Assembly: GCA_000827265.1 (NCBI GenBank)
Contig: KN834770.1
Location: forward strand, 263,974 to 327,973
Length of the DNA stretch: 64,000 bases
Direction: 5' to 3'
Source of the DNA: Collybiopsis luxurians FD-317 M1
Lineage: Eukaryota; Basidiomycota; Agaricomycetes; Agaricales; Omphalotaceae
Shown here: positions 33,972-43,159 of the stretch, one piece after another
Layout: each line of letters opens with the position of its first letter
Position numbering within the stretch: the first letter of the stretch is position 1
Translations under genes and position numbers: made by a program
The notes under the pieces: model-generated
Seen by the model: only the letters and a program-made list of their open reading frames with translations
What the model was told of the DNA's origin: nothing
The model's database searches: none

Positions 33972-36640
33972 TCACTCTGCCAATTCTCCCACCGCGCTCG
34001 AATTACTCCCAACTGTGATAGCATAATCATTCGAAGTTGCTGCGCTAACACCACTGGCACTACTTCCGCTCCGTTTGAATTTATTTTTCCGCGAGTGCAG
34101 AAGATATGGATATTTGGAAGGTGGTGGCATTGGAGGTGAACGCAAGGCCGGATTGCTTGATACGAAGAGAGAGCACGAACAATTAGAAACTACAAACATT
34201 CTAGAAAAGGATAATGTGCCACTTACTTTGCTATTAATGTAGGCCCGGTCGCAAGCCTCGCAAAGTTACTCGGGAACAGCGGGTTCCCTGGTGATCGATC
34301 CCCAACAGGATCGTACCCTCCCTCCCAGTCGCTCACTCCGGGTCCAGATCCATGTGAAGAATGATCACTTGAATAACCTGGAGCTGGATGCCCATACGAA
34401 CGAATGGATGTGATTGACCCAGCTGACCCGGTTCTCATCAAACCGCTTCCAACCTGTCCAACGCTCTGGCTGCGATGTAAGCTGGCACCAATTCCGACAC
34501 TTCCCCAACTCAAACGTTTCGGGTCCGTGTTGCGTGTATGAGACAGAGAATTGCTTCTACTAAGTGTACTAGTTAATGATTCGGGTCGATTTTGGGAGAG
34601 TTCGGAAAACGGACGGTGCAATGAAAACACTGGAGATGATGGGTTACTGGAAGCGCCGTCGATCATGGAAGATGAGGGAAGGGAAATGCGCAGCCCGTGT
34701 ATCTGCGCAGGATCAATAGCTGATTCTGAAGAGGTTCCCGGAGAGGGTGGATCCTCTGACCCTGCCTTCTTCTGATCTTTCGTCTTCTCGTCTTTTTCTT
34801 CGTCCTCCTCTTCTTCGGCACCTTCCAGAATATCACCAAGCGCATTCGTATTACTAGCGCCAGAGGGATCAGCTAATGATGTCGGAAGGCTGAGCGGAGG
34901 CGGGTTCAAGCCCGGAGAAGTTATAGAACTCTGGCTCTGAGAAATAATCAGAGGTTCGATTATCACCCCAGTCTGAGGATTAGGACCGGTTATGGGAGGG
35001 GATGTAATCAAAGATGACATAGAAGGATACGAGGAAGACGAGAGGGAAGAGAACGACCCTAGTGAAGAATGGGCGTTAAATTTCTCGTTCCTTCTACTCT
35101 TGACGTCCAGGATAGGTACAGCATCGACGGCTTGCGAATTATCCCTGGATCTATTGTCTACGGGAGTAGGGCTCACCGTCGTCTGACCGGATCCTGAAAG
35201 ATCATTGTGGGGGGGCAATATCGCATTAGTGACTTTCATTGGCAAAGGCTCTTGTATCAGCCCCGCCGATGGAGATACCGCAGGGGTTAACGCTGACGCG
35301 AGCGCTGACGATGGGGCGCTGCTGCGGTCAAAGACAGGGCTTTCCATAACAGCATCCCAGCCTTCCCAGTATCCTCTCGCTTTCATACCCGCATCTTCCA
35401 TGTCATCTGTTCTGGGGGTTTTGAGCGAACTGGATGTTTGAATTTCTCTCTCTGAATCGGATTCGGACTCGGAGGACTCAAACACATCAGCGTTCATCTC
35501 TAATGCGAAATCAAAGTCAACATCCAGCTCTGGAGGGACACCTAGTGCACCCTTAATTCGCTCCTGCCATATAGAAATCTTTAATCTTCACAATCCTATG
35601 AGAAGACGGAAACTTACCCAGATGAGTTCGGAGTGGGAGATGACGCAGGTCCGAACTTTCATGGCCCATAGTGTGTCTGGTTCTTGCTCGCGCGATGTAG
35701 TGGTAATATAACAGATGAGATGATCAAAAGACCACGACTTTGGGTCAGATGGGATCTGGATTTCCGAAGTTGACGAGATGTTGCCGGCAAAAGCAGGAGA
35801 AGCAGGACTTTTGATATCTTGTGCAGTAGAGGAATGGGATCCCACTGAGTTGCTCTTTGGAAACGTTTGTTTTAAGAGAGCGAAGAGTTTACGCGTCGGA
35901 GTGGACTCTATGAGTGCCTTGACTTCCGCTGTACGATCCACGAATGGAAGATATATTGACGGATGAAGTGGGGTGAATGTAGCAGGAGCAGTACCCGCAC
36001 TGAATGAACCGGCAGAAGATGATGGGCGCGGAGATCCGCTAAGACGAGGAGACCCCCTATGGATCGAAGGAGAAGATAAAGGGAGATAGTGGGAGTTCGT
36101 GGCCTGATGGGCTAGATCATAGAGTTGATCGGGTGTGAGCTTTGGTTTCGGGGCAGTATAACCTGAAGTGGAACTTCGATTCCCTCCAGGCGAGGCAGGT
36201 CTATGTCTAGATGGCGAAGGAGGAGTAGAGGAAGGTGATGGTGTCCTTCCAGAGGTCCCGTCCGATTGACTAGTTCTCGGGCCAAAGGAAGAAAAGGCGA
36301 AGCTCATTCGAGGACTACCTCCCGGAGCTTCTGGTCGTCCTCGAGCTCCTTCATTGCTTCCAATCCGACGATGAGACCTCCGGTGTCCTGGAAGAGGTGG
36401 ATCTTTGAGAGATATCGTATTACTAATACTGGCATTGGCGAATGCACTATGTGCAGCTGTTATTGAGTCGGAAGGACTTGGGGTGGCCACGACTTTGACG
36501 ATAGTCAAAGTACTAGTCGAGAACCGGTTGGGGTTCAGATTGATTTCGCCATGTTTGGCGTACGGATCTGGAGCACTGACTGATCCTCGACGTGAAGAAA
36601 GACGTCGACGTGGGATTGTCGGAGAAGACGGCGAAGTCAT
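33972..36640 (-). CDS. Large disordered Ser/Pro-rich protein, unknown function
   Basis: Three main exons: 36640 to about 35618, about 35574 to 34228, and about 34150 to 33972. The N-terminus (MTSPSSPTIPRRRLSSRRGS) is basic and Ser-rich. An ordered-looking segment is KLTPDQLYDLAHQATNSHYL, and later VKALIESTPTRKLFALLKQT. WSFDHLICYITTTSREQEPD and LWAMKVRTCVISHSELIWER span the first splice, followed by IKGALGVPPELDVDFDFALE. Then comes an acidic/Ser block (DVFESSESESDSEREIQTSS) and KARGYWEGWDAVMESPVFDR. The rest is Ser/Gly/Pro-rich. The ordered WSFDHLICY...LGVPPELD region recurs in my memory as a fungal conserved domain, but I cannot name it. No transmembrane helix or catalytic motif. Confidence 0.75.
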
Positions 36641-37683
36641 GACTTTTCACTTGGTAGTCAAGTTGGTAGTCCGGGTTAAAACTGCCCTGTTAAATTTTCG
36701 CCCATGTTGAACAGTGCTACTCATACACTCCGTCACTGACCTAAATAATACGTAAATCAATTGTTCCGCTCTTTTCCGTGTATGTGTTGGACCTTGGTAA
36801 CTTAAGTATCGCGAGGGTGACACCGTGGCGGCGACGTGAGAAAATCACATGATGTACGCGCTCACATGACTTGGAAGAAAACGCGTCACACAGGTACAGT
36901 AATAGAATGAATCCTAGCTGCTGAAATAAAACGTGATTCCTACTTACGGGCTATAGCTTATTTTGTTTCTTTCCAGATTTGCATGGGGTGCTTTTCCATG
37001 AATTTTCTTTCGCGACTGCATGGTGGCACGTCTATGAAGTGACTTTGACCTTTCACATCCCCACCACTACTCTCGATGCATTGGCGGCGCGATCAGCATG
37101 TGGCTTCTTATCGAAGTCTTGCATCTGATTAAGACATTAATCCTTAGTTCAGTCGAAGACTTGAAGTTAGTCCGAAGAGTCCCGAGCTCGATGATACAAA
37201 ACTTCTGCATACATTGACCGAAAATCAAGGACCGTGATGCATCTCGGTCAAACCGTTTGTGAGCGGTATCAAGTAAAGCCGAAGTTGCCCAAGGTTTTGA
37301 CGACTGAACCAATACTTGCCTTTCTTCCGTAGGATTCGCCGTCAAAAGAAGCTTGTGAGCTATAGTACCTATACAGAAGCGTATGCAGACCTTCGTGCAG
37401 CGACTGAGTTTTGCTCGCCCTTTCATATCACTTGAGCATTCGTCTACTCACTCCTGAGAAGTGGGATTTCGAAATGGATTTTGGAAAAGGTCGATTTGCT
37501 GCATATTGACTTCCTGACACGAAAGGACCGAGAAAAGTCTAGCGGAGCTTTTAGAATAGGGTAAGGTAAGTCTCGACTACGCAAGTAACAACCAAAATCC
37601 GAAGAACACGCGAAATTTGCGGCGGCCAGTATGATATAAAAGCGCAGAACGTTGCCAGAAGATTTTCATCACCTTAGCCACTA
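36641..37683. other. Intergenic, promoter region of GH45 copy 1
   Basis: 1043 bp between divergent genes. TCACATG elements lie at about 36845 and 36864 near the minus gene. One open frame on the minus strand (37067-37426) has no recognisable domain and is not claimed. The last 60 bp hold the TATA box of the cellulase gene. Confidence 0.6.
37635..37641 (+). promoter_or_regulatory. TATA box of GH45 copy 1
   Basis: TATAAAA lies 43 bp before the ATG at 37684, with a short CT/CA-rich leader. The second copy has TTTAAAA (39251-39257) at the same relative place, so the two promoters diverged at the core element. Confidence 0.7.
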
Positions 37684-38558
37684 ATGAAGTCGCTCATCCT
37701 GTTCAGTATAACGGCCATCTCGACCACCGCCCATGGATATATACAACTCCCCTCGGGGACCACGTCTTTCACACAGTACTCTGGTTGTGGATCACCTGGT
37801 AGGACCCTTTTTTTCTCTAAACCACTCACGACTCAAGCTTGTTACCTAGCTTGTGGAATTGCAGCTAACGGCTTTACTGCTGCCATAAACCAGCTGGCGT
37901 TCGGTTCTGCTCCCGGTTTGGGAGCAGGAGATGCCTGCGGTCGATGCTTCGCCTTAACCGGGGCAGCTGACCCTTATTCGCCGTCTTTTACAGGTCCTTT
38001 CAAATCAATTGTTGTAAAGGTTTGTCCGTTTATTTTAATTCACTGCACCGAAGATGATGAGCATTAATCGCGAATATTTGCCGATTTTGACTAGGTGACA
38101 GATATGTGCCCTGTAGCAGGAAATCAGGTAATTCTAATATCGGTGAATGTTAATATGGGGCTCCCTCTTATTTTTGCCTCTATAGCAATGGTGTGGACAG
38201 ACAACGTCCAATCCGCGAAACTCTTTTGGGACAGAATTCCAGTAAGCTCATGAGAGGCTGTTAAGATGCAGGATTCAATAATAACCATCATTAGTTTTGA
38301 TATTTGCGAGGACACAGGCGGCGCTGCTGCTTTCTTCCCATCTGGGCATACCGCTCTGACGGGTTCGTTCACTGAAGTCAGCTGTAGTGAATGGTCCGGT
38401 TCAGATGGAAGCGCCCTGTGGAACGGGGCATGCATCAAAGGTGAATCTGCTCCTCTATGGCCCGGAGGAGTTGGTTGCGGAAATCAGGGTATGTTGATTG
38501 TGTACCATCTAATGCTGATCATTGTCGCTGAATGAGCGAGACAGGTACTTCGGTGTAG
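37684..38558 (+). CDS. GH45 endoglucanase, subfamily C (Cel45A type), tandem copy 1
   Basis: Secreted endo-beta-1,4-glucanase acting on amorphous cellulose and related glucans. The signal peptide is MKSLILFSITAISTTAHG. The mature enzyme has YIQLPSGTTSFTQYSGCGSP, ACGIAANGFTAAINQLAFGS, GDACGRCFALTG, FTGPFKSIVVKVTDMCPVAG, NQQWCGQTTSNPRNSFGTEF, HFDICEDTGGAAAFFPSGHT and ALTGSFTEVSCSEWSGSDGS. It ends GCGNQGTSV. In the Phanerochaete Cel45A family the catalytic acid is Asp in FDICEDTGG and the proposed base is Asn in PVxGN; both are present. There is no cellulose-binding module. Exons include 37684-37798, 37850-38019, 38095-38127 and 38186 onward; all introns are GT-AG. About 205 aa, the usual single-domain length. 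Confidence 0.92.
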
Positions 38559-39296
38559 AATGACTGAAATAAATGACTTTCGAACTGGTACAAGTCAGTA
38601 TATTCTATGTCCCTCTTGTGCAGTCTATCTATAAACCTTTCCTGTCATATTACAAGCCATCCAGGCACTTGTATTGGTTCTCGTGGAGTCAAAGCTGTCC
38701 ATATTTAGCTCGAAAAGTAAAATTCAAAGTCATAAGCGCCAATTCTGTCAGTATTGTGTGTCTAGAGCGAGTTTATCTCGCGAATGGCCATCCCTTCATA
38801 GGGTCTTATTTCGTTCATCTTTCGTAGTGTCCTCCTTATCGATACTACCTAGTAAGCTGGGCAGTATTTTCAATGTTGTGAATATCCGGGGCCTTTCAAC
38901 TTTGAGGTATAAAAGGAAGAACCCTGGTGCCCTGCTTGAAATCGTGTCTAATGACTCCGGCCAGTATTCGAAAAGTTGATCAAAGAAGCGCTTAGGAAAG
39001 CTCGCAGAACTCGACCTAAAATGTTGACATTAATAGATCAAAAACGCAAAAAGATCTATATGTGGTATTGACGCGCATTTTTCTCCCTAAATACAGCGTC
39101 CACGAGTTCAATCACCTGGAAATCGAGCTTGAGAATCAAAAGAGGCCGTGGGGTATGATTCAGGAAAAAACGCACATAACGGGATGGTAGAATGAGAATA
39201 AGAGGATTTGAATCCGAAGAATATGCGAGGATAAGCTGCCAGTCGCATACTTTAAAAACTATCGAGGTCCCGCGTCTCACTCACTGCGACAGAACC
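38559..39296. other. Intergenic between tandem GH45 genes
   Basis: 738 bp. A TATAAAAGG motif at about 38909 is not followed by a recognisable gene and is far from the next ATG. Short open frames here have no similarity to GH45, so I see no third, decayed copy. The region carries the 3' end of copy 1 and the promoter of copy 2 (TTTAAAA at 39251). Confidence 0.55.
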
Positions 39297-40201
39297 ATGA
39301 AGTATTTGACATTGACTTTGCTAAGTATTGCTGCTAGCTTGACTGCCGTTGGTGGATATCTGCAGCTGCCTTCGGGTAGCACCTCATTCACCATGTACGG
39401 TGGATGTGGACAAGCTGGTGAGTTCTACACGCACTCTGAACGAGGACGACTAACCGCGACACATGTACCAGCTTGCGGAGTGACCGGTACAGGCTTCACC
39501 GCCGCCATGAACCAGCTGGCTTTCGGTGCACCTCCTGGTCTGGGTCCAGGAGACGCTTGTGGTCGATGCTTCTCCATCACAGGAACTGAAGACCCGTTTT
39601 CGCCCTCATTTACAGGGCCATTCAACACTATTATTGTTAAGGCAGGAAAATCCGTTTGACTATTCTTCTCCGTAGAAATTGACGTGCGGTTAGGTGACAG
39701 ATCTCTGCCCCGTAGCAGGAAACGAGGTAAGCTAGATAAGGGTCCCTAATTGAAGAAAACGCCGACCCTCTCCTCCAGCAATGGTGCGGACAGACAACGT
39801 CAAACCCAGTCAACTCCATGGGAACAGAGTTCCAGTAGGTCTGTTTATCGCGGAAAGTGAGATTCGAATTTTGCTTACTACCGAACCAGCTTCGATATAT
39901 GTGAGGACACCGGAGGAGCGAATGCATTCTTCCCGCCTGGACATGGTGCGTTGCTTGGCACTTTCACCGAAGTGAGCTGCAGCGAATGGTCCGGCGCGGA
40001 CGGGGCTTCACTGTTTAATGGCTCGTGTATCAAAGGTACTTGCACATAAATAAGCCACTAGAGAACATGTACTTACCTGAAGTTCCAGGCGAATCTGCTG
40101 CCTTCTGGCCTGGAGGAATTGGTTGCGGAAATCAAGGTATGTCAGCTTTAGAGAGGTAGAACATTCATTAACGAGAGTGGAAAACAGGAGTTTCAGTCTG
40201 A
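39297..40201 (+). CDS. GH45 endoglucanase, subfamily C (Cel45A type), tandem copy 2
   Basis: Paralogue of the previous gene. Signal peptide MKYLTLTLLSIAASLTAVGG, then YLQLPSGSTSFTMYGGCGQA, ACGVTGTGFTAAMNQLAFGA, DACGRCFSITG, VTDLCPVAGNEQWCGQTTSN, HFDICEDTGGANAFFPPGHG and ALLGTFTEVSCSEWSGADGA, ending GCGNQGVSV. The catalytic Asp and Asn equivalents are conserved. The intron after the VK of IIIVKVTD-type sequence starts GCAGGA instead of GT; the same intron in copy 1 starts GTTTGT, so this is probably a GC-AG intron. Copy 2 also has an additional intron (GTACTTGC...TTCCAG) splitting CIKG|ESAAFWPGG, absent from copy 1. No binding module. Likely co-secreted with copy 1; regulation of each may differ because of the different core promoter. 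Confidence 0.9.
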
Positions 40202-40603
40202 GGTACTTGAACAGCTTATTGTATTATCTTTGTTCTGCCCCTGCCATTCGTCTCGATTCATACCATAAAATTGTTGAGCTTTGATAGTTCTACGAGTACA
40301 GTCCTGAACATCGAGTGACTTTTTTGGTGTGCAATTTATGCCACATCCGCACGCGTCGATGCTGAAGTGATAATTACCAGTGACGCTCAACCAACTACGA
40401 TTTGCAAAATCTGTCGTGAGGGGCGGACTGGTTAAATGCGTTGACAATTGCAATTGAACGATTCCCACTCGCAAGTACCCATATTTTTTTCATCTGCGAG
40501 TTTCTACCAGCTGAGACGGCTGTATGCTCGAATCCAGACCTGACATCGTGAAAATAGACGCCGAAGCGGGTCGCATGCTGCTGTCACTGCTCCTTGACTC
40601 AAT
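40202..40603. other. Intergenic, no gene seen
   Basis: 402 bp between GH45 copy 2 and the phosphatase. One minus-strand open frame (40193-40474) overlaps the GH45 stop and has no recognisable domain. Likely 3' UTR plus phosphatase promoter. Confidence 0.55.
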
Positions 40604-41234
40604 ATGCCGCCGACCCCCTTACTAGCGAGGTGGGCGAAGGCAGTCAAAGCAAACTCTTCTGCTTTATCCTTACAAGGTCGCGCAAGTCTGATTGTTCCTC
40701 GACTCTACTTATCTGACTGGTTCACCGCTACGGACGAGAAGGAACTATTGGCGCTCGGAGTTACCCATATCATCTCCGTGCTGGAATGGGCACCAGATAT
40801 TCCTCAGTCGATTCCTCCTGCTCGGAAACTTCATATAGATTTGCCAGATTTTGCAAATGCCAACATCCTTGCGCATCTTGACACTACGACGCAGTTTGTG
40901 AAAGCAGCACTTGATGAGGACGAAACAAATGTTGTTTTGGTGTGACGATATGTTTTTCTGTTGAAATCGTTCTGACTGTGTCAAGTCTACATAGATCCAT
41001 TGCTTTCAAGGAATTAGTCGAAGCGCGACTGTAGCATGTGCTTACCTCATTTCGACTGCAGGTATGACTGCAATGGAAGCCATTGCTTTCGTTCAGTCTA
41101 AGCGCAAAATCGTTTCCCCTAATAATGGTTTTCGTAAACAACTTCACTTATATGCGATGCGCGGTACCGGGGACTCTGGTGAACCCGATAAAGCATTGCA
41201 GAACTCCGAAGAAGACTCGAGTACATCTCTCTAG
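40604..41234 (+). CDS. Dual-specificity protein phosphatase
   Basis: Small DSP-type phosphatase. Exons 40604-40939 and 40995-41234 give 191 aa. The beginning is ASLIVPRLYLSDWFTATDEK, the usual DSP start. The candidate general acid Asp lies in LHIDLPDFANANIL. The P-loop is HCFQGISRSATVACAYLIST, with the catalytic Cys and the invariant Arg of CX5R and the following Ser, and the conserved Ile/Val cluster. MEAIAFVQSKRKIVSPNNGF and RKQLHLYAMR complete the fold. The intron splits the segment just before the P-loop (VVL|IHC). After the domain the plain reading ends at 41234. An alternative splice could run on into 41202-41573 (see next entry). No targeting signal. Confidence 0.85.
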
Positions 41235-41573
41235 CTTTATCGGCTTTGTTATTAGTGCAAGCTTCATACGCTGGATTTGTATGATCATAATAAAATTACT
41301 GAGGACGTCGACAAGCTTGAAGGTATTCAGAAATTTTAGGATTCGTCTTTGCGCTTCAACGTCCCTCTTAAAGAACTCAAGGATAACTTCCTATTATCAA
41401 CTCTACAGGGCATCCAAATTATTCGGGTTGATTCAGTGCAGCCGCCAGCGATTAAGAGTTGGCATATCCCTGACTACAGCAAGTCTGCAGTCAGAGACGC
41501 CACTCATTCGTGTGAGTATAAACATTCAATACTCTATCTAAGTAATACAGGAAGACATTCAAAGAGATATTAG
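41202..41573 (+). other. Possible coding exons downstream of phosphatase
   Basis: In the frame shifted from the phosphatase end, 41202-41278 encodes a hydrophobic segment (SLALSALLLVQASYA). This is followed by a clean 61-nt GT-AG intron (41279-41339, GTATGA...TTTTAG). Then comes an open stretch DSSLRFNVPLKELKDNFLLS with TLQGIQIIRVDSVQPPAIKS. The frame lacks its own ATG, so it would need a junction with the phosphatase (donor at 41163, only 39 nt) or be a gene remnant. Not recognised; low confidence. Confidence 0.25.
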
Positions 41574-41653
41574 TAGTCGTTTATGAGAAAGCAAAATGAA
41601 CTATGCATGAATATCCAATCGAGAGGAATGATGGCAAGATCCCAGAAACAGCT

Positions 41654-42955
41654 TCAGAACGCCTCCGCTTCACCCCCGTATCGCTTGGGAAGTTGTTTAG
41701 CATCAATTTCTGGTAAAAGAGCTTTGCCAATGGTCGAAGCGCCCGATCCTACCACAGACATTTTCGCAAGAGTAGCAGAGGGAATGAGGGGTTTGAATAA
41801 CCAAAAGATCCAAGTCATATATGATGGAACATTGACAAAGAATTTCTTGTGCTAGATTGGGAGATGTTAGCATGCTCGATGTCGAGATATCGCATATCTA
41901 AACGAACTAAAAGCTCGGGGTAATGTCCGGCGAAGATACTGCTTGCTTCCGAGGCGGCATTCTTCGAATTTGCATCCCGGCTCGTCATCGATACACCGGC
42001 GTAATCTGCAGGGAGGTTTATTGATATTTTAGATGAAACTGTCGATATGATTTACCGTGGACTTGTATCATCTGGTCGACATTCTCGAAATCAAGCAATT
42101 CGATACTTTTTTCCATGAACGCGACGCGCCATCTGCAGCTCAGTTCAGGAAAGCATTGGAGCACGAGATCAAGCTCTAGTACCTCAGGAATCGTTGTACA
42201 TCCCCAAAGACCATCTTCAAATCTTGGTTGCCGCCGTAGACATTGTAGCTGACCGGAAAATCAATATCGTCAGTACGCATGATACATTGAAGAGCGTACA
42301 CTACCGGTCTTCCCTCCTTGTCTGTCCCGTAGATATGACCGAGCTCTCCGAAAACATCCTCTGGAAACACTTCATTACAAGCGGCTTCAACATTGAATTC
42401 ATCTCTCCAGCGTAACGTTGAGATGAACATGGCTTTCGCCTCGCTTACGCTTAGATTCCTGAAAGACATAATATACGTTAATCGATATCCAAGACATATT
42501 TACTAGTAAAACTCACCTGGCTCGAAGGAATTTCATGAGGACGACACTTACACGAGCGTCTAGGAGATTAGTAGGATCTATCGTAACACCCCAAAGTTTT
42601 ATAGCAGCTGTCTTGGCGTCGCTTTTCTCATAAGCAGAGACCAGCATGTCGGGCAGTTCATCCTGCAATTGAGTAAGTAAGAGTTGATGGTTGGCATAAA
42701 ATGAACAGTTGAACTTGCTCTAAAAGCTTTCAGAGCATCCCATTCTTTCGAGGTGAACTTGGCTGTCAAGGCATTTTGCGGTTCCTCCGTTGACATTGAG
42801 GAGTCTGTGGCCTTTGTTAGCGGTTCCTTTGTTAACGGTGAAGAGTCTGTGGTCTTTGCTTCTGACATGGAGGTTGCAATGAGGATGCACCGACTGCGCA
42901 GGTACTTACCAGATCCTGCTATCCAATCTCTCGGGCCGGACATCCGGTAACTCAT
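41654..42955 (-). CDS. SFH5: Sec14-like protein Sfh5
   Basis: CRAL-TRIO protein of the Sfh5 group. Spliced sequence: KFTSKEWDALKAFRVELPDM, IDPTNLLDARVSVVLMKFLR, ARNLSVSEAKAMFISTLRWR, EVFPEDVFGELGHIYGTDKE, GRPVVYNVYGGN, then FLRWRVAFMEKSIELLDFEN, MIQVHDYAGVSM, SIFAGHYPELLHKKFFVNVP, MTWIFWLFKPLIPSATLAKM and a C-terminus LPKRYGGEAEAF. The family was first described as PI-transfer proteins; yeast Sfh5 was later reported to bind haem, with residues in the HDY motif involved. That motif is kept here. The N-terminal exon is short; ATG 42955 or the internal 42943 could be the start. The stop at 41654-41656 lies 420 bp beyond the phosphatase stop on the opposite strand (convergent pair). Confidence 0.88.
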
Positions 42956-43159
42956 TCCCAAAGGTCACGAGACTCAACCCCCGCGTTTCGCGCCTCTTAA
43001 TTAGCATTGTTCGACCATGGCCACTCGCGCCACAAGGGCAGATGTGATTATTACCTTATCTGGAGAACAATTATCTTTCATCGGGCTCTATAAAAATCTG
43101 GATTTTGCAATCTGGTCCTCATCTCCTCTTGTCTTCTCCATCTCTTCTTTCAAATCGCC

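Noticed and set aside
37067..37426. 119-residue minus-strand frame in the GH45 promoter
   Set aside because: No domain, no paralogue; cannot be supported.
41583..41855. 90-residue plus-strand frame
   Set aside because: Antisense to the C-terminal exon of SFH5.
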